Part shown: positions 22,474 through 32,300 of the stretch, one piece after another
How positions within the stretch are numbered: the stretch's first letter is position 1
Layout of the letters: each line of letters starts with the position of its first letter
Origin: Pholiota molesta
Lineage: Eukaryota > Basidiomycota > Agaricomycetes > Agaricales > Strophariaceae
DNA length: 64,000 bases
Reading direction: 5' to 3'
NCBI GenBank assembly: GCA_014925825.1
Contig: JACGCK010000018.1
Coordinates: forward strand, 544,353 to 608,352
Notes under the pieces: generated by a model
What the model was told of the DNA's origin: nothing
What the model saw: the letters and a program-made list of their open reading frames with translations, nothing else
Databases searched by the model: none
Position numbers and translations under genes: made by a program

Positions 22474-25400
22474 ATGCCACCCTCAGGCCAGCCTGGGGGC
22501 GTATACCGCGTACCCGCAGCCAGAGATAGCAATGCACTGTCGACTCCGCAAGATCGTTGCGGCCATTGGCGAAAGAATGGCGCATGTTGCTTTGGATCAA
22601 AGTGTGGATACCAGGAAGCTAAAGAAGATAATGTGTAGGTTTCCCAGCCCATTGCTACAATTTATACCTGACGGCCACTGGGATAGTGAGTCTGAAGTCA
22701 CCCGTGCTTCAATCTCCAACTATGTCTCGAAGGAAAAGCAAGAGAATGGCTCTCTACAGCTTCGGGCGACTACCGATAAGTAAGGCGTCAAGATATACGA
22801 TATTATCTTCAACAATTGAATTTTAAAATCCGCATTCAGCACCTCAACCCAACGTTCTGACGTGTCCGCTATCTGCAGAGATTGGCAGAGGGACGGAGAT
22901 TGCAGATACGGCCAAGGATGGAGGTTCAGCCACGCCATCCAGGTCAGTCAAAGTCCATTCGATGCTCCATCGATATCTCACGTGTATCCTTGACCAGGAG
23001 AATGAGGAGGAAAGAGCCAAAGCAGAGGGCGAGGAGAAACAAAGGAAAGAGGAAGCGGAGAGGGAGAAACAGGAGCGAGAAAGGGCGGAGCGAGAAAGGA
23101 CGGAGAGAGAAAGGATGGAGCGAGAAAGGGTGGAACGAGAGAGGCTGGAGCGAGAAAGAACGGAGAGGGAAAGGGTGGAGAGGGAAAGGGTGAAGAAAGA
23201 GAAAGAGAAAGCGGAGATAGAAAAAGCGGAGAGAGAGGCGAGAGAAAGAAGAAAACGCGAGCGAGAGATCGAACTGGCCGCCGAAGAAGCGGAAAAGCTG
23301 GCGCAGCAGAAGCAAATGGCGCGCAGAAAAAAGGAGGCCGCCGTCATCAAACAGTACATCGTCGCAGAGTCCAATCTCGTAACATGCTCTGCGGGCATGA
23401 ATATCCAACACATCGTCAGTGGATTCGACTTGTGTAGGATTACAATCAAGAACTTTCCAAAGGACGCCCATCTGGACGAAATCGCCGAAATCTTCACACA
23501 ACGAGGTGTCGACGATTCAGAATTCTTTGTTCAACAAATCAAGCCGAAGGGAGGCGAGTGCGAGGCGGTGGTTCTTGCAAAGGTCAATCAAGGCCAGAAT
23601 ATCGCTGCCAGACTTGAAGGCATCAAGTTTCGCAACCGACGGTTAACTTTCGAAGTCAGCGAGAACGCCAGCTGGAACGGAATGTCCACGGCATCCCAGA
23701 ATGCGACGTTCCTCACAGTATCTTGGGTGGCTCCATCTGAGACCATCATCGCAACGTATGACTCGTTAGAACAAGCTCATAGCCAGGTCCAAAGGCTCAA
23801 CGGGGAGATCTGGAATGGCCGTCGTATTCGAGTAACGCTCGATGATAACACAACATGCTACATTGCACCAGAGATAAAAATCCGTGGTTGCGTACCTGGC
23901 ACAGCGCTTGACCACGAGTTCTACGCCTTCGTGGAGACATTTAACGTCAGATTGCTGAGCTCTGCGAGCTACAACCTGGATGAAGTGTTCAAAAATGTTC
24001 GCGGACGTCTCTCCTGTCTCCCCGGTGTCCGAATGGAAAGCTACGAGGTCCTGAACAACGGGAATCAACTCGATGCGGAGGCTTGGATCAAAGTTGAATT
24101 CAACGACTGGGAAGACGCCAAACATGCTCACGCTGCCGTAGACACGAAGCGATTGAGGTCTAATTTCCCCCGTCTTCGTGCTTGGCTTCCTCAACCCGTT
24201 CAGTATTCCACCGAGATACCTCGCCAGCAGTACCAGGCGCAGAAGGCTCAATGGGACGAATTATCCAAAAGGAGACAAGATCGCGGCACACATGTACACA
24301 CGAGTATTGGAGAGGCGGGGGACGTCTTCGTGCGTGTGTTGGGACAGGACAAGAGGGCAGCCAGGTCACTCAAGGTCAGGGTTGAGGGAATGGTAGCAGG
24401 AGTGAAGCTCGACGCGGCCCATTGGCACCCTTCATTTGCATTTCCAAGTGGGAAATTATCCTTCTTTTCCCGCGTCTTCAATGAGAAAAAAGTGTACGTC
24501 CGCAGCGACTTCAAGGCACATTGTCTCAGATTGTATGGCGAGCCAGCGGAAGTCACAGAGGCCAAGCAGATGATCAGAGTGGAAGTCGAGCGCCTCGCGG
24601 AAAGGGAAACGACGGTAGACTTGGCTGCAGCTTGCGTACGAGGATTTATGAAGGAAGGATTGGGAAAGCTGAAGGCGATTTTAGGCGAGAACAATGTCAC
24701 TGTAAACGTTGCATCGTGGCCATACAAAGTGACGGTCAAGGGCGGGATTAGATCCACGTATCTCAAGACGCTTGTTGATTGGTGGCGTGCGATTGACGCC
24801 TTTGACAGAACCCGTCCTCGCGCAGAGAGGAAAATTTGCCCCATCTGCACCGGCGATGTTTCGAGCGCTGAAGAGCTTGGTTGCGGCCACACCTATTGCT
24901 CTGGGTGCCTGTCGCATGTCTTCACTTCTGCAATGGACAGCAAGCATTTCCCGATCGTTTGCGTAGGAAATGGAAACCGATGTCGCGTTCCAATCACAAT
25001 CCCTTTCATTCGTCAATTCCTGCCACACCAGTCATTCAAAAATCTTGTCGAAACTGCGTTTATGGCGTACCTGGAGAAACATCCGCTGGAGCTGAAGTAC
25101 TGCACGACACTAGATTGCAAGCAGATTTACCGCCGTCGTACGAACAAGGCCCTGTTGAAATGCCCTGCTTGTTTTTCAATTATATGCCCAATGTGCGACG
25201 AAGAAGCGCACGAAGGCATGACCTGCGAGGAGCGAAAATTTGATCTCGTACGCGTCAGCGACGGCGCGAACCAACGAAACGCAGGAGTTGATGAAGACAT
25301 GTTGAGGGCTGCACAGATACGGGAAACCGAAAGGTTCGAACGCGAGCGACGAGCACTTGAAGGGCAGCAGCAGCTTGCGTGGGCTCAAAAAGCAGCCAAA

Positions 25401-26015
25401 TGCAGAGAGGAAGAGGCACGAGCAGCGAGCGAGGCTCGGAGGATAGGACAGGAAGAACAGGCAAGCGAAGAACTGCGGGTCCGAGAAAATCAAGAGCGCA
25501 TCGCACGGCTTCAGGCAGCCCAGGCCACACTGAGCGAAGCCCGGAGAGAGCCACCAGCAGAGCGGCGGAGCGTGGCTCGAAGGATAAAACAGGAAGAACA
25601 GGCAAGCGAAGAATTGCGGATCCGAGAAAATCAAGAGCGCATCGCACGACTCCAGGCAGCCCAGGCCACACTGAGCGAAGCCCGGAGAGAGGCACCCGCA
25701 GAGCGGAGCGTGGCTCGAAGGATAAGACAGGAAGAACAGGCAAGCGAAGAACTGCGGATCCGAGAAAATCAAGAGCGCATCGCACGACTCCAGGCAGCCC
25801 AGGCCACACTGAGCGAAGCCCGGAGAGAGGCACCCGCAGAGCGGAGCGTGGCTCGAAGGATAAGACAGGAAGAACAGGCAAGCGAAGAACTGCGGATCCG
25901 AGAAAATCAAGAGCGCATCGCCCGTATTCAGGCAACGCAGGCAGCCAAGGCAGCGAAAGCAATGCAGGCAGCGCAAGCGAAGGTAGAACAGGCCACATTG
26001 CAACGTTGGAATTAG
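22474..26015 (+). CDS. RBR-like protein lacking MIT and RING2, paralog C
   Basis: Exons 22474-22634, 22687-22779, 22840-22942 and 22998-26015 give 1,124 residues. The MIT-like exon is missing. The first finger (CGHWRKNGACCFGSKC) ends without His. The second (CRDWQRDGDCRYGQGW, then RFSH) has Trp where B has the third Cys. A Glu/Arg helix leads into RRM-like and KH-like segments, RING1 (CPICTGDV, then LGCGHTYCSGC) and IBR (CPACFSIICPMC). Just after IBR the sequence jumps to the tail, so RING2 and its catalytic Cys are gone. The tail has four copies of a 46-47-residue charged repeat. The frame stops at 26015 in unrelated sequence; the ancestral CaaX end lies at 27673-27729. RBR transfer chemistry should be impossible; RNA and E2 binding might remain. 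Confidence 0.75.
25430..25945 (+). repeat. Tandem 138-bp coding repeats in paralog C
   Basis: Units begin at about 25451, 25592, 25730 and 25868 (periods 141, 138 and 138). Each encodes a charged helix with EEQASEELRIRENQERIARL. The last three are nearly identical at the DNA level, which points to recent expansion. Two diverged copies exist in paralog B (about 19370-19580). Confidence 0.9.
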
Positions 26016-27672
26016 CCGCAGTCGAAGGTATATACGTACCTGTCAGTAAATTCGTCTGTAACGTCGACTGCAGCGCTGATGATTTGACTAAAAAGCCTAG
26101 TTAACCCTCGACTCGGGCTCGCTGGAACAGGCTGATGGAGTGGGGTGAATCTCCTCGAGGGGTTCTGAGTGGGGAATTCGGATAGGACATGAATAATGAT
26201 ATAGGAATATCCGACGATGTGTGCTCACCTGAAGTGCTGAAATTTTTAACATAGCATCGTACTTGGACTTTCTCCACGAATCGCTGAATAACGGTATCAT
26301 TGGCCACACTTGGCCCGCTCGGTTCCGGTGCATGCCTGACTATGAAATTATGAGGCGGCAGTCTTTTTGATTGGACATAACTCACTCACCAGTTTCAAGT
26401 TAACGAGTTGAAGGGCCATAGCATCGACAATCGCTGCTCAAGACGAAGTCGGTGCAGATATCGTGGGTGTGGGTAGTAGTAAATGTTGAGAGGGCGTCTA
26501 GACAGCACCACAGAGAAGCTCGCGGATTGTGTTCTCGTATAACAAAGCGAAGAACAGGTCATCGCCGTCCGAGCTGCTGCTGGTACTGCCTGGCTTGTCA
26601 TAGGGCAGCGGGGCATTTAAATATTGTTCGATTGTCGGCTGGCTGGGATGACGTGGTGATTTTGTTTAGTCTTCAAGACGGTATCCTGTTGTCCTGGGCC
26701 TCATCGGCTATATAAAAGGGTACGGCAAAGCTATTAACCTAATACCAGTCGTAGCTTTGGCGAATGTTTCTGAGGACGAGGATGTCAATTTGTGAGTGTT
26801 CGGAGAGAGAAATGCAACATACATTCATGTTTTCCTCGTCTTAGTAAGTGTGTGTTCGACATTCACAAAGGAAAAGCGGGTATGTATGCCACTTATGGCA
26901 AGCGCGATTCTGGAGTCCAGAACGGACGTTGGGCGTCGTCTCGAGCGAGAACTTGTGTGTCTCTCTGTTTCATAGGTCACCGGTCAGTTTTGATACTGAG
27001 CGTTGAAATTAAACAACTGCGCACCTTGTCGGAAACCCTTCTGAGCAGCCCGTCCTAATCCTAAGGCCTAAGGACATCTGATATCGCGAAAAATTCTTCC
27101 GTTTTCTTCGTTTTAGCGAGTCACTCGGCAGGCGCGTCAGGCATTTCGGCGCGTCTTCTTTGGCCTCTACTATCGATGTAAAGGGTGTTGATGAAGGTGC
27201 CGTGCGCAGTGGTAATAGTAGGAGTAGAGTGGTGTGGTTTTCTGTGATACATTTTTCATGGATATCAGACCACTAAGGTGGGAGAGAAGGAGTACGGACC
27301 CTGGTCCAGGTATAAGCGCGTCTAGATTCTCGGAGCTCCAAGTCTTTTGGGCATGACTTTGAGCGCTTGAGCTAATACAAAATCAAAGTACGAAGAGATT
27401 CATGAAAGCAGTTCGATGGGGAATGCGGAATAATTGAATAATAGTTCGTCGCTGTAGAAGGGAGGAGATGGAGTGGCCAAGTTGAATGACAAACGCGTCC
27501 GTTGGTATCCCTCTGAATCAACAGCGTCGTAGTGCAAGTAACATAAGAGTAGGATATTGCAGGGGCAGGACTGCATAATAGCTTCGGATCCGCGTTAGTG
27601 AGTTCAGCGCTCAGCGCTTCAGCATACTTAGATCATAGGACGTTGAAAGAGTTTAGCACAGTGGGAGATTGT
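26003..27672. mobile_element. Insertion splitting the paralog C 3' end, with possible copia-like remnant
   Basis: Paralog C tail coding sequence stops near 26003 and its natural end resumes at 27673, so about 1.67 kb was inserted. Just inside, one frame reads SADDLTKKPS, which resembles the ADxLTK end of Ty1/copia RNase H. A TATATAAAA word lies near 26710. No terminal repeats, integrase or reverse transcriptase could be recognised, so the element type is a guess; the insertion itself is better supported. Confidence 0.45.
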
Positions 27673-27729
27673 TTGGCAGAGGAAGAGAAGCGTCGCCGGG
27701 AAGAGGACGGTTGGTGTATCGTCATGTAA
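27673..27729 (+). pseudogene. Orphaned CaaX-ended tail of paralog C
   Basis: Eighteen codons read LAEEEKRRREEDGWCIVM and stop, almost identical to the last residues of B (LAEEEKRRREEGGWCIIM). They lie downstream of C, in frame with nothing else, so they are the natural C-terminus cut off by the insertion. The sequence after the stop also resembles the B 3' flank (ctggtggg). Confidence 0.75.
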
Positions 27730-28217
27730 CTGGTGGGCAGGTAGAATGGCAGAATATATGACTTTTTCTTGTACTTGTATCAACTTGAACGTCTGAACGT
27801 TGAACGTTGCACTTGCGTTGCACAGAGGTTTTTTGGAGTTTGGACATGGAGAGTCATTGGAATGCACGTGCATTCTACCATCACGGTCACAAGGTTATAA
27901 CTTGGTACTCGTAACTCGTTCACCCTCGTTCAATGCCCTTCGTTCGCCCTCATCATCAACTCTCTCAGCGCCCATCCTGCAACAACCGTAGCTGGCCAGG
28001 ACGTATGCTGCTACAACCACCTGCTGTCGATAATCCCATCCCGACAAACATCTGGCCCAGACTCATACAAAGCCATACTTAGCCTGCTAAGCTCGCCTCC
28101 ATCGGTCCTTCCGCCAGCTCGATCTTCGTCCTGCTCAAGAGCTGAATCCATGGTATTGCGTACCATGCGCACATACTGCATAGGTCGTGCCTACAGGCCT
28201 CAAGGATTGATCAATTA
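27730..28217. other. Spacer between the C tail and paralog E
   Basis: It is mostly the second copy of the 320-bp repeat (27861-28183). No gene is visible. Confidence 0.5.
27861..28183 (+). repeat. 320-bp direct repeat, copy 2
   Basis: Same-orientation counterpart of 21500-21820, with scattered substitutions and one short deletion near the middle. Confidence 0.75.
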
Positions 28218-28312
28218 ATAGGCCCCCAGCTGGCCTCGCCCCCGATGCGAAGCTAAATGACTGCGAAACCCAACCATGCGCAAGCAGCCGTCTTCTCTCA
28301 ACCCAAACCACC
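28218..28312 (+). promoter_or_regulatory. Conserved leader block of pseudogene E
   Basis: An ATAGGCCCCCAGC version of the GC block lies 95 bases before the ATG. It is closest to the D leader (both preceded by gatcaatta). Confidence 0.45.
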
Positions 28313-28932
28313 ATGTCCAACGACGAACGCAAGATTCATCGGGACCCTGGCTTGCAAGAACGTCTCAACGAGGAACTGGCTGAGTCACATCTGCTGGATA
28401 TGCTTGCGCCTGTTCACAGCGGAGACGATCTATCAGCACATCAACACTGCTCATGCCAGTGCAGCTTGTTTGACGCGATTCAGGGCCGCGCCAACCGAAC
28501 AGGTGAGGACGAGTTCGAACGCGAGCAGCGGGCGTTTGACGCGCTGCCCGTTTCCCGCGGCCAATCCACCGGCCCATTCCTCGCGCATACGCTCCTCCAA
28601 TTGCCAACGGATCGCCAGCAGGACGACTTGGTGCAGAGGGTGTTTGGCAGCCGCAGCCTGCTGAGGTGCAAGAAGCAGCGCAACGTAGAGAGGAACAAGT
28701 ACAAGCGGAACGCGGCCGCCGCGAGGCTCTGATAAGAGTGGCAGAGCGAGCAAGAGTTGAAGAGGTGAACCGAGAAGATGAAGAACGCTTTGCGGTTCAG
28801 GCAGCCGCGCAAGAGCGGGAGCGGGTGGAAGCTGAAGAAAAGCGCCGTCGAGAAGACGACGGGTGGTGTGTTGTAATTTGTTTATTTTTTATTCTTATCT
28901 TTAGTTTTGTTAAGTGTTTCGGTCAAGGATAG
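28313..28932 (+). pseudogene. Internally deleted RBR-family pseudogene, paralog E
   Basis: The family start codon is joined after two codons to sequence that in D lies between IBR and RING2 (ERKIHRDPGLQERLN), so about 3 kb of a D-like gene has been deleted. A second deletion removes the first half of RING2, including the catalytic Cys, and shifts the frame: CWICLRLFTAETIYQHINTAH is then read in another frame. Downstream the charged tail appears in a third frame (REALIRVAERARVEEV). At the end, GWCVVI replaces GWCVVM and the stop is lost. With its D-like leader and D-like 3' flank this is a decayed sister of D. Confidence 0.8.
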
Positions 28933-29246
28933 TGAAATTATGTAGATCCGAGGCGACCTTGTGTTAGTTGTGTCCATAGTGTGTGCCCAATAAATATATC
29001 GTTTCTCTCACTCACGAAACAACTTGCCAACAACTACAACGGCAGAAAATTAATACAATTTTGGCGGGTCATAGCACCAGGACTAAATAATCCAAAGAGA
29101 TTTTTAGCAATTAGAGCTCTGTCAATATTAAGCACTTGTCAGTTAGATTGAGGCAAGTCCCTAAGTTGAATGCCTTGTGTGTATACTAAGATAACGATAA
29201 TTAAGTAGTAATGATGCATGCCTAGGCCTCGAAGTTCGATCAATTA
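28933..29246. other. Spacer between E and D
   Basis: The first half matches the D 3' flank (gatccgaggcgaccttgtgt and cacgaaacaacttgccaa). No gene is visible. Confidence 0.5.
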
Positions 29247-29340
29247 ATAGGCGCCCGGCCGGCCTTGCCACCGATGCGAGCCTAAATGACTGCGAAGCCC
29301 AACCGTGGCAGGCAGCAGTCTTCTCTCAACCCGAACCACC
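29247..29340 (+). promoter_or_regulatory. Conserved leader block of paralog D
   Basis: ATAGGCGCCCGGCCGGCC lies 94 bases before the ATG, followed by the CAGTCTTCTCTCAACCCG word seen in the other copies. Confidence 0.5.
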
Positions 29341-32300
29341 ATGTCAACCTCAGGACACCCTGGGGACGCTCCCAACATACGCTACATACCAGCAGAATCT
29401 AAAACAGTCGCGGAGATCAAGATAAATGCGAAGGACGATATCAGCAAGGAGGCACGCGGGTTTGCCGCAGCTACGCTTATCAAGACCGCGCGGGCGCAGA
29501 TGCTCGCTGCTAAGGACCAGGAGGGCAAAGGGAATTTGAGAGCGGCGTTTGCGTCCTATATCAAGGCCGCTACGCTGACCAAGATGGCGTTGGATTCGCC
29601 GGAATACGTCCAAGAGGCGAAGGACAAGGGTACCCTCATTCGGATGGAACTGGACGATTTTCTCAAGGTGCGTTGCTCGTTTCGCCCATAATAGATCGAA
29701 GCTCTAAATTTATGATATTGTGTGCACAGAACGACGGTCGCAATATCAGTGGACAAGCCACTGCCGTAGAAGAGAAGTTGAAAGCAATCGAAAAAGCTCA
29801 GACCGCGTAGGTGTTTAGTTTACCGCTACAATTGATATAATATCTGACAAACATCGGAATAGCGGGTCAACAGTTGTCCTTCCTCCGGCTCCAAACGTCG
29901 TCAAATCTCCATCGACGAGCGCATCCAAAGGCTCTTCTCCTGCGGCTCCTCCCGCTTCTACTGGGAGCAAGATATACAGCGTTTCGAACTTCCCAGTGAA
30001 GACCGTTGTTTGCCGAGAGTGGAAGAAGGACGGAAAATGCAAGTATGGTCACAGGTGTAGGTTTAGCCACGCTATCCAGGTCAGTCAGAGTCTATTAGTG
30101 CCTCGCCTTCATCGATATCTGACCCTTGACCTTATAGATTCAGACTCCAACCCTAGCGAACGAGAGCGTTCAATCTACTTCCAGCGTCCAAAGTAACTCC
30201 GGAACGCCCCCCGTAAACCCGCAAGGGAAGAAAGGGAAGAGCCGAGTCAACGATGGACAGAAACAAGCTGCGCAGCAGAAACGCGCCGAGGAAGAGAGGC
30301 TCGCGAAAGAGATACTGGATCGGGAGAATGGCGAGACGAGGGCCAAAGCGGAGGCTGAGGAAAAGCAAAAGAAAGAGAAAGCGGAGCGAGAGGAGAGGGA
30401 AAGAAGAGAGGCAGCAGCCAGAACAATACAAGAGGCAGCGGAGAGAAGGAGGGAGGAAGAAATACAGCGACAGGACAGAGAAAGGAAGGAGGCGGAAGAG
30501 AGAGAAAGAAAGACGGCAGAGGAGAGGGAGAGAAAGGCGGCCGAGGAGAGAGAAAGAAAAGCAGCAGAAGCCAGAGAAAGAAGAGCAGCAGAAGCGAGAG
30601 CAATGCGAGAGGCGGTGGAGAGAGAAAGGAAGGAAGAAGCACAGCGACAGGAGAGAGAGAAAGGCAGCAGAGGAGAGAGAAAAACGGGAGGCAGAAGCAA
30701 GAGAACGACGAGAGGCGAAGGCAAGAAAGAAGAAGGAAGAAGCCCAACGAAAGAAAGAACAACAAAAGGCGCGCGAAGAAGCAAGGAGGAAACGCGAGCA
30801 GGAGGTCGAACAAGCCAGGCTGAGGAACGAGGAAAGGCTCGCGAGAGAAAAGGCTGCCAGAGAAGCGGCGCACCAGGAGCAAATGAGGGTTCGCCGAGAA
30901 AAGGAGGCCGCCGCCATCGAACAGTACATCGTCTCAGAATCCAGCCTCATGACATGTTCTGCGGGCATGAATATCCAACGCGTCGTCAGCGGATTCGAGC
31001 TGTGTCGGATCACGATCAAAACCTTCCGAACGACACCAAGCTGGAGGAAATTGCTGATATCTTCACCCAGCAAGGCGTCGACTCTTCAGAATTCTTCATC
31101 CTGCAACTCAGGCCGAACGGAGGCAAGCGCGAGGCAGAGGTTCTTGCGAATGTCGATCAAGGCCAGAATATCGCAATAGGTCTTGAGGGCATCGAGTTCC
31201 GCAACGAACACTTGTCTTTCGCGGTCAGCGAGAACGCCAGCTGGAACGGTATGGCCACAGCAGCCCAGAACATGCCCTTCCTCACAGTTTCTTGGTGGGC
31301 ACCGTCTGAGACTGTCCTCGCGACGTACGATTCGGCAGAGCGAGCCCAACGGCAGGTGCAAAGGCTCAACGGGAAGACGTGGAATGGTCGTCGTATCAGA
31401 GCAATGCTCAATGATCGCCCAAATGGAGCAAGAGGTTTCGCAAATTTCGCTGCAACAGAGATAAAAATTCTCGGTTGTGCACCCGGAACAGCACACAGCG
31501 CCGAGTTCTATACATTCGTCGAGACGTTCAATGTCAGGCTGTTAAATGCCGCGAATTATGATCTGGATGAGATATTCGCATTGGTCCGCCAACATCTCCG
31601 CTACCTCCCTGGTGTCCAGATGGATAGCTACGAGGTCCTCAACAACGGGAACCAACTCGATGCGGAGGCGAGGATCAAAATCGGATTCAACGACTGGGAA
31701 GATGCCAAACGAGCCCACGATACCATGGACAAAAAGCGATTGCGGGCTATGAATTTCCCTGTTCTTCGGTCGTGGCTTCCCAGACCTCTCCTGTATTCCA
31801 TCAAGGTATCTCGCCAGCAGTACCAGGCGCAGAAATCCCAATGGGACGAGCTATCCGAGAAGAAACCAGGTCGCGATGCACACGTGCACACGAGAGTGGG
31901 AGACCGCGGTGACGTCTTCATCCGCGTATTAGGCCAAGAGAAGAAGCTCGCGGGGTCGCTCAAGGTTAGAGTTGAGGGGATGGTCGCAGGCGAGAAACTC
32001 GACGCAACGTACTGGCATCCTTCATTCGGGTCGCCGAGAGGGAAAACCTTCCTCAACCGCGTGCTCGATGAGAAAAAGGTGTACGTTCGCAGCGATTTCA
32101 AGACGCGCTGCCTGAGGGTGTGCGGCGAGCCAGCAAGAGTCGAAGAGGCGAAGCAGATGATCAGAGAGGAAGTCGAGCGTCTTGCGGGGATGGAGACGAC
32201 GAGAATCTTGGATGGAGCTTGCGTGCGCGGATTTATGAGGGAAGGATTGGGCAAGCTGAAGGAGCTTATAGGCGAGGACAATGTCGCCGTGAACGTTGCG

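Noticed and set aside
25379..26104. A long plus-strand frame of 241 codons with repeats overlapping the C tail
   Set aside because: It is the shifted frame of the tandem coding repeats in paralog C; the other frame carries the conserved charged helix shared with B.
26480..26800. Possible solo LTR beginning tgttgagagg with a TATATAAAA box
   Set aside because: No matching end or second copy was found in the window, so an LTR cannot be claimed.
30153..31073. Long minus-strand Leu/Ser-rich frames opposite the D coiled coil
   Set aside because: Purine-rich coding sequence keeps the opposite strand open; the translations are hydrophobic low-complexity shadows.
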